Shown here: one piece after another, positions 42,707 through 55,482 of the stretch
Position numbering within the stretch: the stretch's first letter is position 1
Layout of the letters: each line of letters starts with the position of its first letter
Assembly: GCA_025617375.2 (NCBI GenBank)
Contig: JAMYGW020000010.1
Coordinates: forward strand, 868,001 to 932,000
Direction: 5' to 3'
Length of the DNA: 64,000 nt
DNA from: Acarospora socialis
Lineage: Eukaryota > Ascomycota > Lecanoromycetes > Acarosporales > Acarosporaceae
Notes under the pieces: generated by a model
The model's input: the letters and a program-made list of their open reading frames with translations, nothing else
Told to the model about the DNA's origin: nothing
Databases searched by the model: none
Translations under genes and position numbers: made by a program

Positions 42707-44206
42707 ATGTTCTCCCAACGGTCCCAAGCTGCGCCCGCAGGCCTCAGCATCAACACCGGCAACGCCAATTCTCTATTGTGAGATGACCCAACCCACTCCA
42801 AGCCTAGCACGAACCCACTAACGATCAGGCAGCGGATCGACCGCTTCCAGCCAGCCTCAACAGCCCGGCGGTTTATTTGGCGCGACGACACAGACCAACA
42901 AGTCTTCGGGAGGACTATTTGGGGCTTCGCAAAATGCGCCACAACAGCAGGGCGGAGGAAGCCTATTTGGAGGCCAGTCGACAGGGCAGCAGGGCGGTGG
43001 CTTGTTCGGATCACAGTCCACGCAGCAGCAGGGAGGTGGGCTGTTTGGTTCTAGCACCGCGCAGCAGTCGCAGCCGCAGCAGGGTGGAGGGCTCTTTGGC
43101 TCTCTGGGACAGAGTACGAATCAGCAGCAACAGGGTGGTGGATTGTTTGGGGGTTTAGGGACGCAGAATAAGAGCTCGTCGCTGTTGTAAGTGCTCCTTC
43201 TCGTGCTCGAAGACTGGTTCCTCTACGCTATCTACAAGTACTGACTGGACGACTACCTACAAACAGCGGCAACACCGCGCCCCAAACCCAGCAAAACCCC
43301 ACCCCCCAACAACCCACCTCCCTCTTCTCCACCACCCAGTCACAACCCCAACCCCAACAACAACAACAATCCCGCCCCTCCCTCTTCAACAGCAGCCTCA
43401 GCATGGGCCAGTCCACCCTCCCCCAATCCCAACAACCCCCCACCGTCCCCGGCGTCAGAATCGACGTCTCCGCTATCCGCGGCACAACCCGCTTCAACGA
43501 CCTGCACGACGAGCTCCAAAAGCAAATCGAAACGATCGACACCTTCATCCAGACGCAGATGCACTTCCAATCCGAATGCGACTCGGTGCAGCCCAAGATC
43601 GAGAGCCAGAGCCTCTACATCCCGCACGACGTCGACTTCGTCGGCCGCAAACTCGACACGATGCAGCGCGCGCTGGAGAACGACGCCGCGGCCATCGATG
43701 GCGTCCGGAAGAGCGTCAAGAAAGACGCCGCCGACGCCCGCCTCAGCTTCCGCGCCATCGACAACCTGAAGCTGCCGCAGCAGTACCATTACACGGGGCT
43801 GTGGAACGTGCCGGCCGTGTCGGCGTCCGCGGGGCCGAGGCTGCCGGGCGACGACGATGACGAGGGCGGTGGGGCAGATCTGGTGTCGTATTTCGAGGCG
43901 CAGGCGGAGGAGATGGGTCGGACGTTGGAGGGGTACCGGCGCAGCGTGCGGGATATCGAGGAACATCTCAAGGGCATCGAGACGAGTACGGTGCAGCAGA
44001 TGCAGCAGTTGGCCTTCACGAGGGGCAGGGATGGCGGGCAGAGGAGCGCGGAGGATCAGGTGAGGGAGTTGGCGGCTGTGCTGAGGGAGTTTGAGAATGG
44101 GATCATGGCCGTGGCTGGGAAGGTGGGAGGTGCGAGGGAAGGGGTGACGGAGTTGATTGTTGGCGGCGCGGGGCCTCAGAATGGGAGAGGGGGTAGGAGG
44201 TTTTGA
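42707..44206 (+). CDS. NUP49: FG nucleoporin NUP49 (NUP58/45 type)
   Basis: Exons 42707-42777, 42833-43186 and 43267-44206 give 454 aa. Residues 24-150 hold GLFG/LFG repeats separated by Gln/Gly-rich spacers (GGLFGAT, GGLFGAS, SLFGGQ, GGLFGSQ and others). Both splice junctions fall inside LFG repeats and recreate them (SLFGS, SLFGN). After a Gln/Pro linker, the conserved coiled-coil part starts with [20 protein letters not shown] and includes [37 protein letters not shown] and [16 protein letters not shown]. It is part of the Nsp1-Nup57-Nup49 channel complex of the nuclear pore. [11 protein letters not shown] insert near 345 is acidic. Confidence 0.92.
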
Positions 44207-47009
44207 GGACACACGGCTGGCTCATGTGGAAGTTGATCGCGTCCCGTGAAGGAGTGGTAAAAGAGGCGTTCGTGGACAGCGTCGTGTCGATAGAGCGGCT
44301 CAAGGAATGGGACTGCCTCTCGAGCCAACAGAGATAGTTTGTTTCGATATGGTTCGAGGTCAGGACGAGAGCCAACGTTGCTGACCCTTGGATGACATCA
44401 TTGCTTTGCTATCCTTGTAAAACAAACACGTGCAAGTGGTATACAGCGACTGACCACTAACCTGCTCAAGGTACAGCCTGCCAAGAACCAAAGAGTAATG
44501 AAAGAGAAACCCAAGCATATCTTAGTCAGGGATCGATGGATCCAAGGGTCGGCAGGTCTTGGAATCTCCCTCCAGCGATCACGAGTTGGAAGCATAGGCG
44601 TGTTGAACAGCGTCGAGCGGAAAGGTCGTGTCCACGGACTATGTAATCGTCGGGAAACCAAGAGGAGGCATCTCAACAGCAGAAGCTGCCCGATACATGA
44701 CGCACGTTGTTGGGCATCCAGCATACCGAGCAATCACCATTCTCCTCTTCAGGTATCGAAATCCATGGCCGAACCCCAGCCATGAGGCAGCATAGCAATC
44801 GGCGGTAAGCAAGGCCCCAGCACCAGATGCAAGCTCCGCACAGGGCAAGCGCCGTCAACGCAGATAAGAGAGCATAATGGAAAACACTTCCGCTTCACCG
44901 CTAGCGCATGAATGCACTCTGCGTGAGTGTGAAGAGGATCGTGGCAGCTTATCAGTAGTGGGTCGAAGAAACGAGATAGTAAACGAGGAACAGATCCTGG
45001 ACAGGCAACAAAAACTTCTCGAGGACGAGAGGACGAGACATAGGCTATGGTAAGCATCAGCGCTCGCACGCAACAATTCCGCTGCTTGAAGACTTCTGCT
45101 CCCGTCGCTGCCGCGTACGTGTCATCTTCATGGCGAGCCGGATCGTGGGAGCCGTCCGATGACCTGCCACCGCTGTTACGTACACGGCGAATGTATTGTC
45201 GCACGGGTACGATGCTTCCGTCATTTCGTTTGGAGCAGCGGAACCATCAGATAGCTTAGCCAAGTTGCGCGCGTGACGAGAGCTTGTAAGCAAAGTCTCT
45301 TCCCATACATACGGCATTGTGGCGGAATCAGCATTTGCGAGGATCTGGCCTTCGTTTGTTGTTGCCTTGGACCAAAGGCGCAGGCCCCGACTTCCGCTGC
45401 GGCGGTTGAAAACGTGGTCCTTCCATCCCGATCGTAGCAGCGCGATTGGTCAGCGATGACTGGTAACGGAGCTTGTAAGGCAGAGACGCTTTTCAACGGG
45501 CAAAATGATGGTGTGAGGAAAGTCCAGAACGTCAAAGTAGCGTATCTGCGATGTGAAATAAAGTAATGGAAACGAACGGCAACGCGCAGGTCAGCGAGGG
45601 AAGTAATTGGTTATGCAGCGCGAAAACATGTCCAAGGATTGTTGGAGGAGCTCTCGAGATGCTCTGCGAAGCTAATGGTCTGATGTTGAATCTGAAAAAA
45701 ATCGCGTTGTGTCGCTTCTTCCATCGTTTGGGAGTTTCTCTCATTATCATGCTTCTTGCTGGCTCAAGGCGACAACTCCTAACGGCCAACGGAATCCATG
45801 CGCACCTCTCATGACCATATCGGAGTCTCGGCTTCCACAATCGTGTTGCATTCCCGGACTCTGGTCATACGGCCTCTCCGGCTGTGGCCCAGCTCCCTCA
45901 GCGCGAAGTTGCCCCACATACGCTAAGCAAGCTGGGTGAAATTGCTGCCGATGATTTCCAGCAGACCGACTCGTCTGCTAAGGTACCAGGTAGGTAATAA
46001 TCAATGTTCAGCTGTTCCAGCTGTGCAGCTTCCGTATCAATATTGGCATTGGAAACGGTCGAGGTCAATGGAGCGGATCTAGACTGTTCTTCTGGACAGC
46101 CTCCCTACCTTACCTACCTACGTGGTCTCCTTGCTCTCGTATGTTTCTTGCATTGTCAGGACGTTATCACGCAATATGTAGATGTTCAACATACAGGATG
46201 CGTTCAGCAGGTGTTGAGCATCAAGCAAAGACAATGGCTATATATGTCCGCCAGGCGCACTGGTCAGCGGGGACGAGCTGTTGCACGACGTGAGGTCCGC
46301 AAAGTTGCAAAACGCTCATCTTCTTGCGTGATAGTGAGTGGTCCGTGCCCGGGCCGGATCCCATGGTCGCATCCGGCTTTAGCTCCTTTGGCTCCTTTAG
46401 CTCCATAATCAGCAAATGAGAGCTTAGCGCCATTTGCGTCAGGGGGGCTCTGCCTGCCTTCCTGCAACGTCAACTCCCAAAACTCAACCGCAACGCTCTG
46501 TGGTGAAGGCTCCATCGTGGCAATCAATACGAGCGGTCAGAAGATATGGATCGTGGTATGATGCTGTGCATCACCGATGTGCTGTTACCATCATCCATCA
46601 GGATCAATGCAGCTCGGAGAGTTTTCGGTCTTCGGGGAGCTACTGCTGATGCGAACAATCCGGGGTTGTAGTCGCGTGCAGCTGTTTCTTTGCCGTGAAT
46701 AGTTAGGGTATGTGGGGTCATTGTGGTGAGAGGCGACGTGGACGGAAGTTCACGAAACGGCCTCACACCATCATTCCGATGAATGATGCAATTGCTCCGT
46801 GACTCTCAAACAAGCGGTCAACTTATTAATCCCCTTTGTCTTCCTTTCCGTACTCTCTTTCTTGAGATTCAGACGGACAGAAACCAGCCGGCTTCTCATT
46901 CATATTAGTTCGTTCACTGTGCACCAAGATATTGTCTGCAACTCATTCTCTTGTTCGTTCTGAACACCCTCCTACTTGAGAACCAACGCAGCTTCCTGTC
47001 TCCACTCTG
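44207..47009. other. 2.8-kb region without recognised genes
   Basis: Between NUP49 and the dioxygenase. Only short, overlapping and unrecognisable open stretches. It contains TACCTACC-type runs (46107-46121), GGTACCAGGTAGGTA (45979-45993) and a 9-bp tandem TTTRGCTCC (x3) near 46378-46404. The last 200 bp are pyrimidine-rich and probably hold the dioxygenase promoter. Confidence 0.45.
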
Positions 47010-48294
47010 ATGGCGCCTTCTCTTGAAGAGCCGTTCCGCGCGAACTCAGTCCAGGGGCATGGGTCAAAGCTCAACGGAGTGGCTACCTTGCCGCCCCAGC
47101 AGAGCTATGAGCCTGGTCATACTGCTGTTGACTCTCACCACCAAGACGAGCATCAGGATCTCTTGCCATCTTTTCCGAATGTTCACTGGGATCCGTTGGT
47201 AGAGATTCCTTATCATGACAAGGGAATCAACGGCCACCCTGGGTTCCGTAACTTGCTCCAGTCGGCAACGGACGTCTTCGACTACAATCCGAAGATCGGC
47301 ACCGAGATCCATGGCGTCAACCTCGCACAGCTCACGGATGCTCAGGCGAACGATCTCGCTCGTCTTATCGCCACTCGAGGAGTCGTCTTCTTCCGCGACC
47401 AAGTCGATTTCGATATCCAAGCTCAGCGCAAGCTTGGCCAGTATTTTGGTACTTTACACAAGCATGCCACGACGTCCGTGCCACGTAAGCCTGGGCTGGA
47501 GGATGTCCATGTCGTTTACACGGACGCGAAATCGAAGGACCAGAGAGCTTTCTTTACTCCAACCTTCCTATGGCACTCTGACGTGAGTCCCAATTCCGAG
47601 TCATTGACTCACTCTAACGAACTTCAGGTGACTTACGAGGTTCAACCGCCATCTTATACGTCTCTTAAGCTTTTGTCAGGCCCACCTCGTGGTGGCGGTG
47701 GTGATACATTGTGGGCATCTCAGTATGCTGCTTACGACGCTCTTTCCCCGTACATGCAGAAATACCTCGAAGGTTTAACAGCACTTCATTCCGCTCAGAT
47801 GCAAGCCGAAGGTTCTCGAGCCCTCGGTCGCCCTGTTCGACGAGATCCGATCATCACCGAACATCCACTGATCCGCACGCACCCTGTTACCGGCTGGAAG
47901 TCGCTTTTCTTCAACCCAGGCTTCGTGACCAAAATTGTCGGTATCCCACGGACCGAGAGCGATGCCATCATTCGATTCCTCAACGAGGTCATTGCCACGA
48001 CTCAGGAGTTACACGTGCGTTTCCAGTGGGGTAAAAACGATGTTGCGTTCTGGGATAATCGCATCTGTGTGAGTAGCTCGTAATATCAATCAATCGCGGC
48101 CTACTAACGTTTGGTAGAACCATTCGGCTTCTTATGGGTTTGCCCCGCATCGACGCCATGCTGTCCGTGTCGCTTGCCAGGCGGAGCGTCCTACTTTTGC
48201 TGGTGGCAACTCGCAGGAGGAGGAGCTCGGCGTTCGCTACGGACTTCCCAAGATCAACAAGGACGGCTCTGGCCAGTCCAACTATAACGATTGA
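47010..48294 (+). CDS. TauD/TfdA-type Fe(II)/2-oxoglutarate-dependent sulfonate dioxygenase
   Basis: Exons 47010-47582, 47628-48068 and 48118-48294 give 396 aa. These enzymes oxidise taurine or other sulfonates (yeast Jlp1) to release sulfite. Signatures: GTEIHGVNLAQLTDAQ, GVVFFRDQ, FGTLHKHATTSVP, then the iron-binding H189-x-D191 in FLWHSD, split from VTYEVQPPSYTSL by a 45-nt intron that is a multiple of three and stop-free. The C-terminal part has FWDNRICNHSASYGF and RRHAVRV, supplying the distal His and the 2-oxoglutarate Arg. The fungal family also includes alkyl-sulfate and other acid dioxygenases, so the exact substrate is open. No transporter lies beside it. Confidence 0.87.
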
Positions 48295-48997
48295 AGCGAT
48301 GGACAGCAGCTCTCCGGCTGGTGCCCGAACAAATGCTTCCCTTGAGCATTGACATCTCTCCTCCTTTTGCAATGATACGCTTCAGCGAGCGTGCGATGAT
48401 TGCTTGCTTGCCTAGATTGCCTTAAGCTATGTATGTAAGTCTTGCTCAAAAGAAAAGTTAGCTTGCTAAAGTTGACCTTGAGTGATCATGTGAGACGTGC
48501 CTGTAGCTCTGGAAGATGCGCTCATATCGAGGCGAATAGTACGATTGCATCTCTCCCTTGTGTCTTTTGGCCTTCTTTGCTGAGATACAACTCCTGGCTT
48601 TGCTCGCACTTCTCTAACTCCTTATACTTCACTAATAGAAGCGCATGGACATTAGCGGTGCAGAGGTGCAATCGCTTTCTCACCCTGCCAGGTGCCGGCC
48701 TATAGTTAACGTTTTACGGCTGAGAGAAGCATCATTCACCGTTGATACTAAAGATACTCGACTTTCTAATCTTGACAGCTACTTTATGCGACGGTCTTAT
48801 CATTGAAGAGATAAGGTACCATAAGGACCACACGCTCGCTAAGTTCAGCTGTCGTTCCGTTAGCCCTAATCACCTGACACTTGCATCGCTGCGACTAGTA
48901 CGAGTACAACCTGAGAGTTGTGATTCTCCACCTCTACACTCTCTCACTCATTCCTTTACACGATTCTGCGCATAGTCTGTCATAATATTCTGTTCAT
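48295..48997. other. Intergenic region upstream of the XPF-like gene
   Basis: 703 bp; no coding sequence or RNA recognised. The final 100 bp are CT-rich, as in many fungal promoters. Confidence 0.5.
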
Positions 48998-51986
48998 ATG
49001 TCAGAGCCTCCCGAACCGACAATCATTGAATACGCTCGCCTCTATGGCTTGATTAAGGACCATCAAACAACAAACCCTCTGACACTCCTTCCAGAGCCAG
49101 ACTCCAGTCTAAGATCACTAGAAGAGCCCGATGAGAGCGCGAATTTCGAATTACTACAAGCAGCATTGGCAAATGAAAAGCTTACGATCAGCAAAGAAGC
49201 CGCGAAGCTGCTCTCGTCCTGTACAACGACGCCTGACATCGGTACCTGGGTCAATGAAGAGCTTTTGGGTGTCCGTCATAAGGCCTACAAGCAAAGGTTA
49301 GAGGTTCCAATTCTTTTGACCGATCACGAGCTGGATGTGCAACAATTCGGTCGGCGAATCCAACCCGATCTCGCTGGTTTCAACCTCCCGTACGAACGGA
49401 TTGATGAGGAACGCGACGAGGGGTTCACGTGGCCGCAAGAATACTACATAGGACGTGAAGAACTCAACTCAAGATGCACAGACGAGAAGATTGAAGCCAC
49501 CCGCGAAGTGTTCATTTACCTGCAAAATGCACTGAAAGATAGCTGTACCAGCGAGGACGAGAAAGCCTTGTTGGAAAGCGAAGTCAGACACAAGAGGGTA
49601 AGCTCACAATCATTCCAAACGACCGCTAGCTCATTCAGCGTAGAATGAAATCCTTGAGCCAGTTACGCCGCCGCTTCTTCCAGCTTCACCAGCAATTCTT
49701 CCCTTTGTTCCCTCATCGCCAACATGTAACCTCGAACTGCTTTCGGACCATACAAGCCCAACTGCGGCACAAGCTGCCGAACTTGAAGAGCTTTTGATGA
49801 AAGAAGATGTCATCAAACTAAATATAAATCATTCAAGCAATGACAGTCACAGTTCGCACACCATCCCCTCCGAGGAAGCGGACATCGGCCAAATCTACAG
49901 TCCGCTCAAAGACATTGGCGAGCCACCGTCTTCGCCGTGGCCCAAGCATGTGCGACTAGATGACAGGAAGGTGGAAGGTCCATTGACGCCTCTAATGACG
50001 ACCCACAATCCGATGACCAAAGGCAAGAACGTGTCGTTCAAAGAGGTGCTTCAGGAGATGATCCCAGACTTCCCACCGCTCATAGAGGATCCTTCGGAAA
50101 CCTCGCTTCAAGATATCGATGCATTTTTCGAAGAGGTGATCGCGCCAATAGCCGACCAAGTCAACAGAGAAGTCGAGCAAGAACAGTTACAGGAAGCTGA
50201 CTCGACCAGGCGCGTGGCTGTGCCGATCATGGACTTCTCGCTACCTGTACCGCCTTGGAAGGTTTACAGCCGTAGTATGAGAACCGGAGTCTCCGACGGT
50301 GGAAGTGAGCTTGACGCACAGATACGGCTGATGGTAGCGGTGAAGGAAAAGCATCTTAAAGACCATCGTTGGCCGGGTACAGCTTCGCTAGAGCTCGAGC
50401 TTCGATGGAGTCCGTTTCCGAAGGAACTCGGTCAGATCGCGACACAGGAGTCTATCGATGACGATGGATCAGTTGACGGATTTCTTGCTGAGCTCAACAT
50501 TACGGACGCGATTGACATTAGTGCCCTCATCTGGAAGCGGGAAGGGCTAAGAGTTCTAGACGATGACGAGGACTCTGAGGAGGAACTTCAACCTGGCATT
50601 TTCAGCGAAGGCAGAACTATTGAGGCATTGATCAAGAAACGCAGATTGGAGATTGAAGAGAGCCTCGAGATGTCTCCAACTGCGAATGTTCGGGGGGATG
50701 TTGCTGGTCGAGGAATGGAACCCACCAAAAAAGCTTATGCCAGGCCCAACGACAAACCTCTCAGCCAGCCTCAGACAAAGCTCCCTGGACCAACCGAAGC
50801 TACAAACGGTCAGCCATTGCTTGGCGGCGCCTTCTCGGCTTTCGGTGCCTTATCCAACTTCATGGACGTCCGCGGCGAGAGCACGAAGAAGCAAAAGCTC
50901 ACCGACAGCCCATTCTTCCCCTCTCCGTCCTCCAAAAACCTTTCCATCAAGGCCCCACCCGCCAACCCAACACCATCAACCCAACCCAGAAGCACCCACG
51001 CCTCCACGACGGAAACCCTACCCCCAACCCCCCTCCCACCCCTCACCCCGCTCCCCGCATCCCGCACATTCATCACCTCCTCCACCTCCATCCTCTCCCA
51101 CCGCCGTATCCTCCGCCGCATCCAACACCTCCACCCCAACGCCATCTTCATCGAACGCGACTTCCGACCCGCGACCACCACCTTTCCCACCAAACCTCGC
51201 ATCTCACTCCCCCAGCCTCCAACCGACGAAGCCGACCTCATCGTCTCCTCCAGCACCGGCATCCTCTGGACTACGCTTCAAGCCATCAAGCAACTTCCCT
51301 TACCCGGCCAAGGCCCGACGCCCCGTCTCCCACCGGTTCACGAACGCATAGCGCGCGTCTCGAACCGCTATGAGCGGCTCGTCGTCGTCGTCAGCGAGGG
51401 AAAAGACACCAGCACCAGCACCAGTATCAGCACTCCTTCGAACGAAGTCGCAGTCGTCACACCTACCACCCTTATGTCTCCACCAACAAAACCCTCCGCC
51501 CTGTCCGCAAAAGACTGCGACGCCCTCACCGCCCTGACGGCCTTCTGCACCGCCCTAGACGCCGACATACCGGTCTTTTACGTCGCTGGCGGCGAGGAGG
51601 AACTAGCCCGCTGGATCGCGGCTCTGATGAGTCGGTTCAGCGTCAGCGTCGGCGTTGGCGGAGAGGGAGGGCCAGACCTGGCGGCTCCGGCGGCTACGTT
51701 GCTGCAGGACGAGACGTCGTGGGAGATATTTTTGCGGAAGGCCGGGTTGAATGCGTTTGCAGCGCAAGAGGTGCTGATGGCGTTGAAGCCGCCGGTGGGG
51801 GGTGGTGATAATGATGAGGTTGGTGGGATGGGAGGAGGGGGGATGCGTGGTGGGAGTGGGGTGTTTGGATTGGTGGCGTTTGTGAGGATGGGGATGGAGG
51901 AGAGGGTGAGGAGGTTTGAGGGCTTGCTTGGTGGGAGGAGGGTGTTGGGGAGGATGAGTGGGCGGTTGGATGTTGTGTGGGGTTGA
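48998..51986 (+). CDS. Large fungal protein with XPF/ERCC4-like C-terminal half, possible ZIP2/SHOC1-type meiotic factor
   Basis: Exons 48998-49597 and 49644-51986 (46-nt intron) give 980 aa. The N-terminal 200 residues are helical, with LYGLIKDHQTTNPLTLLPEP and PILLTDHELDVQQFGRRI. The middle is acidic and disordered but has conserved islands (SPLKDIGEPPSSPWPKHVRL; VSFKEVLQEMIPDFPP; VPIMDFSLPVPPWK). Residues about 674-855 look like an ERCC4-type nuclease fold without a catalytic GDxxxE...ERK motif: LSHRRILRRIQHLHPNAIFI, EADLIVSSSTGILWTTLQAI, RYERLVVVVSEG, VFYVAGGEEELARWI. Residues about 892-975 resemble a tandem helix-hairpin-helix (LRKAGLNAFAAQEVL; GLVAFVRMGMEERVRRFEGLLGG). An inactive XPF fold plus HhH is the architecture of ZIP2/SHOC1, which stabilises crossover intermediates. 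This assignment is inference from fold-like pattern only. Confidence 0.6.
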
Positions 51987-52237
51987 AGGAAAGGTGTCGG
52001 TGTTGCGATACGGCTTTGAGCGTTCCTTTGAGCTTTGTATTGTTGGCCATTCTGGATATTGGGAATGGAGGTGTGCGACAACAAATAGAGTCTTATCGTC
52101 AAGGAATTCGAGCTAGTGAGCTAAAGGGAAAAGTGTTGGGATATTATTAGCAACTAGGGTAGAAAGTTCCCATCCTCATGGCAAGCCGTCAATCTCTATA
52201 AGCAACCGTCGCATTCCCCTAAGACTCTCCAGCCTTT

Positions 52238-53639
52238 TCACGACGTCCAAGGGACAATCGCATCCGGCCCGAGCTTCTCCTTAATGATCCGATGGCTAAG
52301 GTCCCACAGCGCGGCGCCGAGCATGGGATCGGAGGCCTGTTTGGATTCCTTCCCAGGCGAGCCCTAGAAACGCAGACATCAGTACATACCCACCAATGGC
52401 GCCCTCGCCGTGAGAACATGCTCCCCAAGAACAGACAAAAAGAGACAATGGATCATGCGCGAACTTACCGGATCCTGCAGGTAGTAGCCGTTCCAGCCCT
52501 TCTCCTCGACTTCGGGACTTGTGGCTGCGTAACTGTAAAATCAAGCATCGTCAACACGTTTCGTCGTCCCAAGTGGAGTCTTACTGGTGGCTCACAGTGC
52601 GCTATAGGAGCCTTGTTCGACGTCGCGACCAACGAACAACATCGCGCTGGTGAGGAGGTTGCCGAGAAGACCCGGGTAGGCGTCTTTCCATTGCTGCTGC
52701 ATGGCGGTGTTGACCTAAATGTCCCCTATCAGCCAGTCACGCCAAAGGACTGGCAGGGCCAAGACACGCGGTCCACCAACTCACCGTCCCAGGGTGCACG
52801 GAGAGTGCGTAGACATTGTCCCGGTTCGGCTTGATGACGCGCTGCACCAGCCCGTACTTGACCCCCAAAATCTGGGCCAACTTGCTCCTGCCGTACAGCT
52901 CTGTGGGCCCGAGCTCGGGGTTATTGATCTCATCCAGCGATCCAAAGTGCATGACGGAGGGCGCCCCACGATGCATCTCGGACGACTCCCAGACGATGCG
53001 CGGCGCCGGCGTGTCAGGCATCTGGGACGTCGTGCGGATCAGCGGGTACAGCAGATTGCAGGCGTAGAAGTGGCCGAGCCAGTTGACGCCGAAGTGGCGG
53101 TCGATGCCGTCGGCGTCGAGGGCGTATGTGTTGGTGTTGATGCCGGCGGAGAGGATGAGCTGCCGTGGCCGCCGTCAGAAAATGCGCATTCGTTTGTTTC
53201 TTTGTTGGGGAAAGCGTGGCGGGGTTGGTAGAGGAGGGCCACGTACGAGATCAAGACGCTTTTCGCGCTCCCGGATCCCGGTGAAAACTTCCTTCACTTC
53301 TTTGAGGCTGCCCAGGTCGCATGGGATCCATTCGATCTTGGCGTCGGGGCCGGCTTCTTTCTTGATCTTGTCGATGGCGTCTTGGCCTTGCTCTTCCTTG
53401 CGGTTGATCATGATGACGCGGGCTTTGTGCAGGACGAAGGCACGGGAGATCTCGAAGCTATAGTTGAGATGTGGGTTAGCCAAGGCCTGGTCTTTTGTTG
53501 TTTATGGGGTTGTAAGGGTGGTATGGGATGAGTTGACCTACCCTATGCCCAGAGCACCCCCCGTAACCACCGCGACCCTGCCGTCGAGATCATGGATCTC
53601 TTTCTTCGGTCCGATGACTGGATGGAGTACAGATTGCAT
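52238..53639 (-). CDS. Short-chain dehydrogenase/reductase (RDH/WWOX-like)
   Basis: Six exons (53639-53542, 53457-53247, 53159-52785, 52714-52596, 52532-52469, 52363-52238) give 330 aa. The Rossmann motif TGGALGIG (26-33) spans the first splice. Cofactor and structural motifs follow: VIMINRKEEQG, an acidic DLGSLKEV, LILSAGINT (NAG-like) and FGVNWLGHFYACN. The catalytic pair is Tyr192/Lys196 in YGRSK, then LSVHPGTVNTAM. The Arg in NRKEEQG after strand 2 favours NADP(H). Such proteins reduce or oxidise small alcohols or ketones; the substrate is unknown. Residues 310-330 are a hydrophilic tail ending IVPWTS. Confidence 0.88.
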
Positions 53640-53958
53640 TGTTGTGATGATATGATGGGTGAGAACGTAAGCTTAGTTTCAATCAAGTTTTAGGTGTGTG
53701 AAGAGGAACAAGAGGAAAAGATAGCTGGACGGTTTTAGCCTCATGTTGAAGGACCTCATAAATTCACTCGCACCGCAGGAAGTGATGGATTGTTTACATC
53801 ATCGTTTACTTCGGAGTTTCATACAGCGAGTCACATGTCATTGGCAATAACTTACAGCCCTACAGCACCAAACGGAAGCGCCAAGTACCTCACGACGTTT
53901 GTCATATCGAACAAGGCTAGGTGGATGGCGACATATCCGGGTCTAGAGATCCCATATC
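53640..53958. promoter_or_regulatory. Divergent promoter region SDR/TCAB1-like
   Basis: 319 bp between the two ATGs. No strong motif seen. Confidence 0.4.
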
Positions 53959-55482
53959 ATGGAAGAGACTAATGCAGTAATTCCAAGATGCGTGGGATCT
54001 ACGGGAGATGGCTATCGATGCTCCGTCAGGGACACTCTACGGCGGGAAGCCCCAAAGAGGAACGCTGTTGAGGGAAGACAGGCACTCGGTGATGGGCATA
54101 GCACACATGAAGAGTCTAACTTCTTCAAGAGTGCGCAATGGTATGAGCTGCGCATTTGGAACTGTCGCTACCTCCTCGCGTTTACCCTGACGATAGATAC
54201 GCTTTCCAGGACTCCGGACGGCACCTGCGTCGTAACAAATAGCGAAGATAATCATCTCAGGACATTCGTTCTGTGAGTCTAAGTCTAGGACTTTGATTAT
54301 CTCCACGGTTGACTTGCTGACGAACTCTCAAGCCAGACCGTCCGACCTCCTTGAACAAGACATCTCCCACTCCCTAACTTCTTACTTCACCATCCCTTCC
54401 GGCGAGCCAGTCTACAGCATTTCCATCTACCCAGGCTTCAACCTCCAAGAACCCTCCACAACACTCCTCCTCTCCACAACCCGCGACCACCCCATCCGCC
54501 TCTCCTCAGCCCTCTACCCTTCCCTCCTCGCATCCTACCCTCTCATTTCTCCCACCACAGAAGCCTACATAACCCCACACTCCACTCTCTTCACACCCGA
54601 CGGAAAACACTTTCTCACCGGCTCCGACAGTCTCATCTGCACCTTCGACGTCTCTCGTTCCGGTGAAGGCCCCACAACGCGCCTCCCCACGATTCCCTCT
54701 AAACGGAAGAAGATCGTCGGCGGCGGCGTGGGCATGAAAGGTATCGTTAGCGCTCTCGACTTAAGCGGCAACGGTCTCCTAGCCGCAGGCACCTTCACCC
54801 GTTCCGTCGGTCTATACGACTCCGCCGGACAAGGCGACTGTATCGCCGTGTTCTCCGTCGCCGAGGGACACGAACACTTAAGCGTTGCCGAAACAGACAT
54901 AGGCGGATCGGGCATCACGCAAGTCCGCTGGAGTCCGTGCGCCAGATACCTGTACGTCGCCGAGCGCAAAAGCGACGGCATCCTCGTCTACGACATCCGC
55001 GTCGCGGGCAAGAAACTAGGATGTCTCCAGGGCCGTCGAGCGGACACCAATCAACGGCTGGGCATCGACGTCGTCCCTACGGAGAGCGGTCACGAGATCT
55101 GGGCGGGAGGCACGGATGGAGCGGTCAGGATCTGGGCGAATCCGTGGGAGGTAGAGGGTGTAAGGGGGCCGAGTTGGGGATGGGAGGCACATGATGGTGA
55201 GTTTTGCGTTGCGCGACAATGGAGGGAGGTTTGACTGGATGCTGATTTTGAAGTGTAGATCCGGTCACGTCTGCAGTGGTGCATCTTTCAGGGACCGTGG
55301 TGGCTACGTGCTCCGGACAGAGATATGCCGGTAGAAGGTGGGACGAGGGTTGGGAGAGCGAGGCTGATGATTCTGATGCGTCGTCTTCATTATCGGCTTC
55401 CTCGTCGTCTGCTTCAGTACAGCCGTCCTCGGCGGGGAGTAAACGGGTCTATGATAACCGCCTGATGGTATGGGCTCTATAA
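53959..55482 (+). CDS. TCAB1/WRAP53-like WD-repeat protein (SWT21 relative)
   Basis: Exons 53959-54140, 54210-54272, 54337-55196 and 55259-55482 give 442 aa. WD repeats characteristic of the family: SNFFKSAQWTPDGTCVVTNS and HLRTFVLP (spliced), PVYSISIYPG, LLLSTTRDHPIRL, HSTLFTPDGKHFLTGSDSLI, GIVSALDLSGNGLLAAGTFT, GSGITQVRWSPCARYLYVAE, and EIWAGGTDGAVRIWANP. Animal TCAB1 binds the CAB box of telomerase and scaRNAs; yeast Swt21 is linked to splicing. The fungal function is inferred. The C-terminal Ser-rich linker (SDASSSLSASSSSAS) lies inside the last repeat before DNRLMVWAL. Confidence 0.85.

Noticed and set aside
44207-47009. Small open frames of 70-150 codons on both strands
   Set aside because: They overlap one another, lack family resemblance and splice-supported extension, and several start with non-ATG codons.
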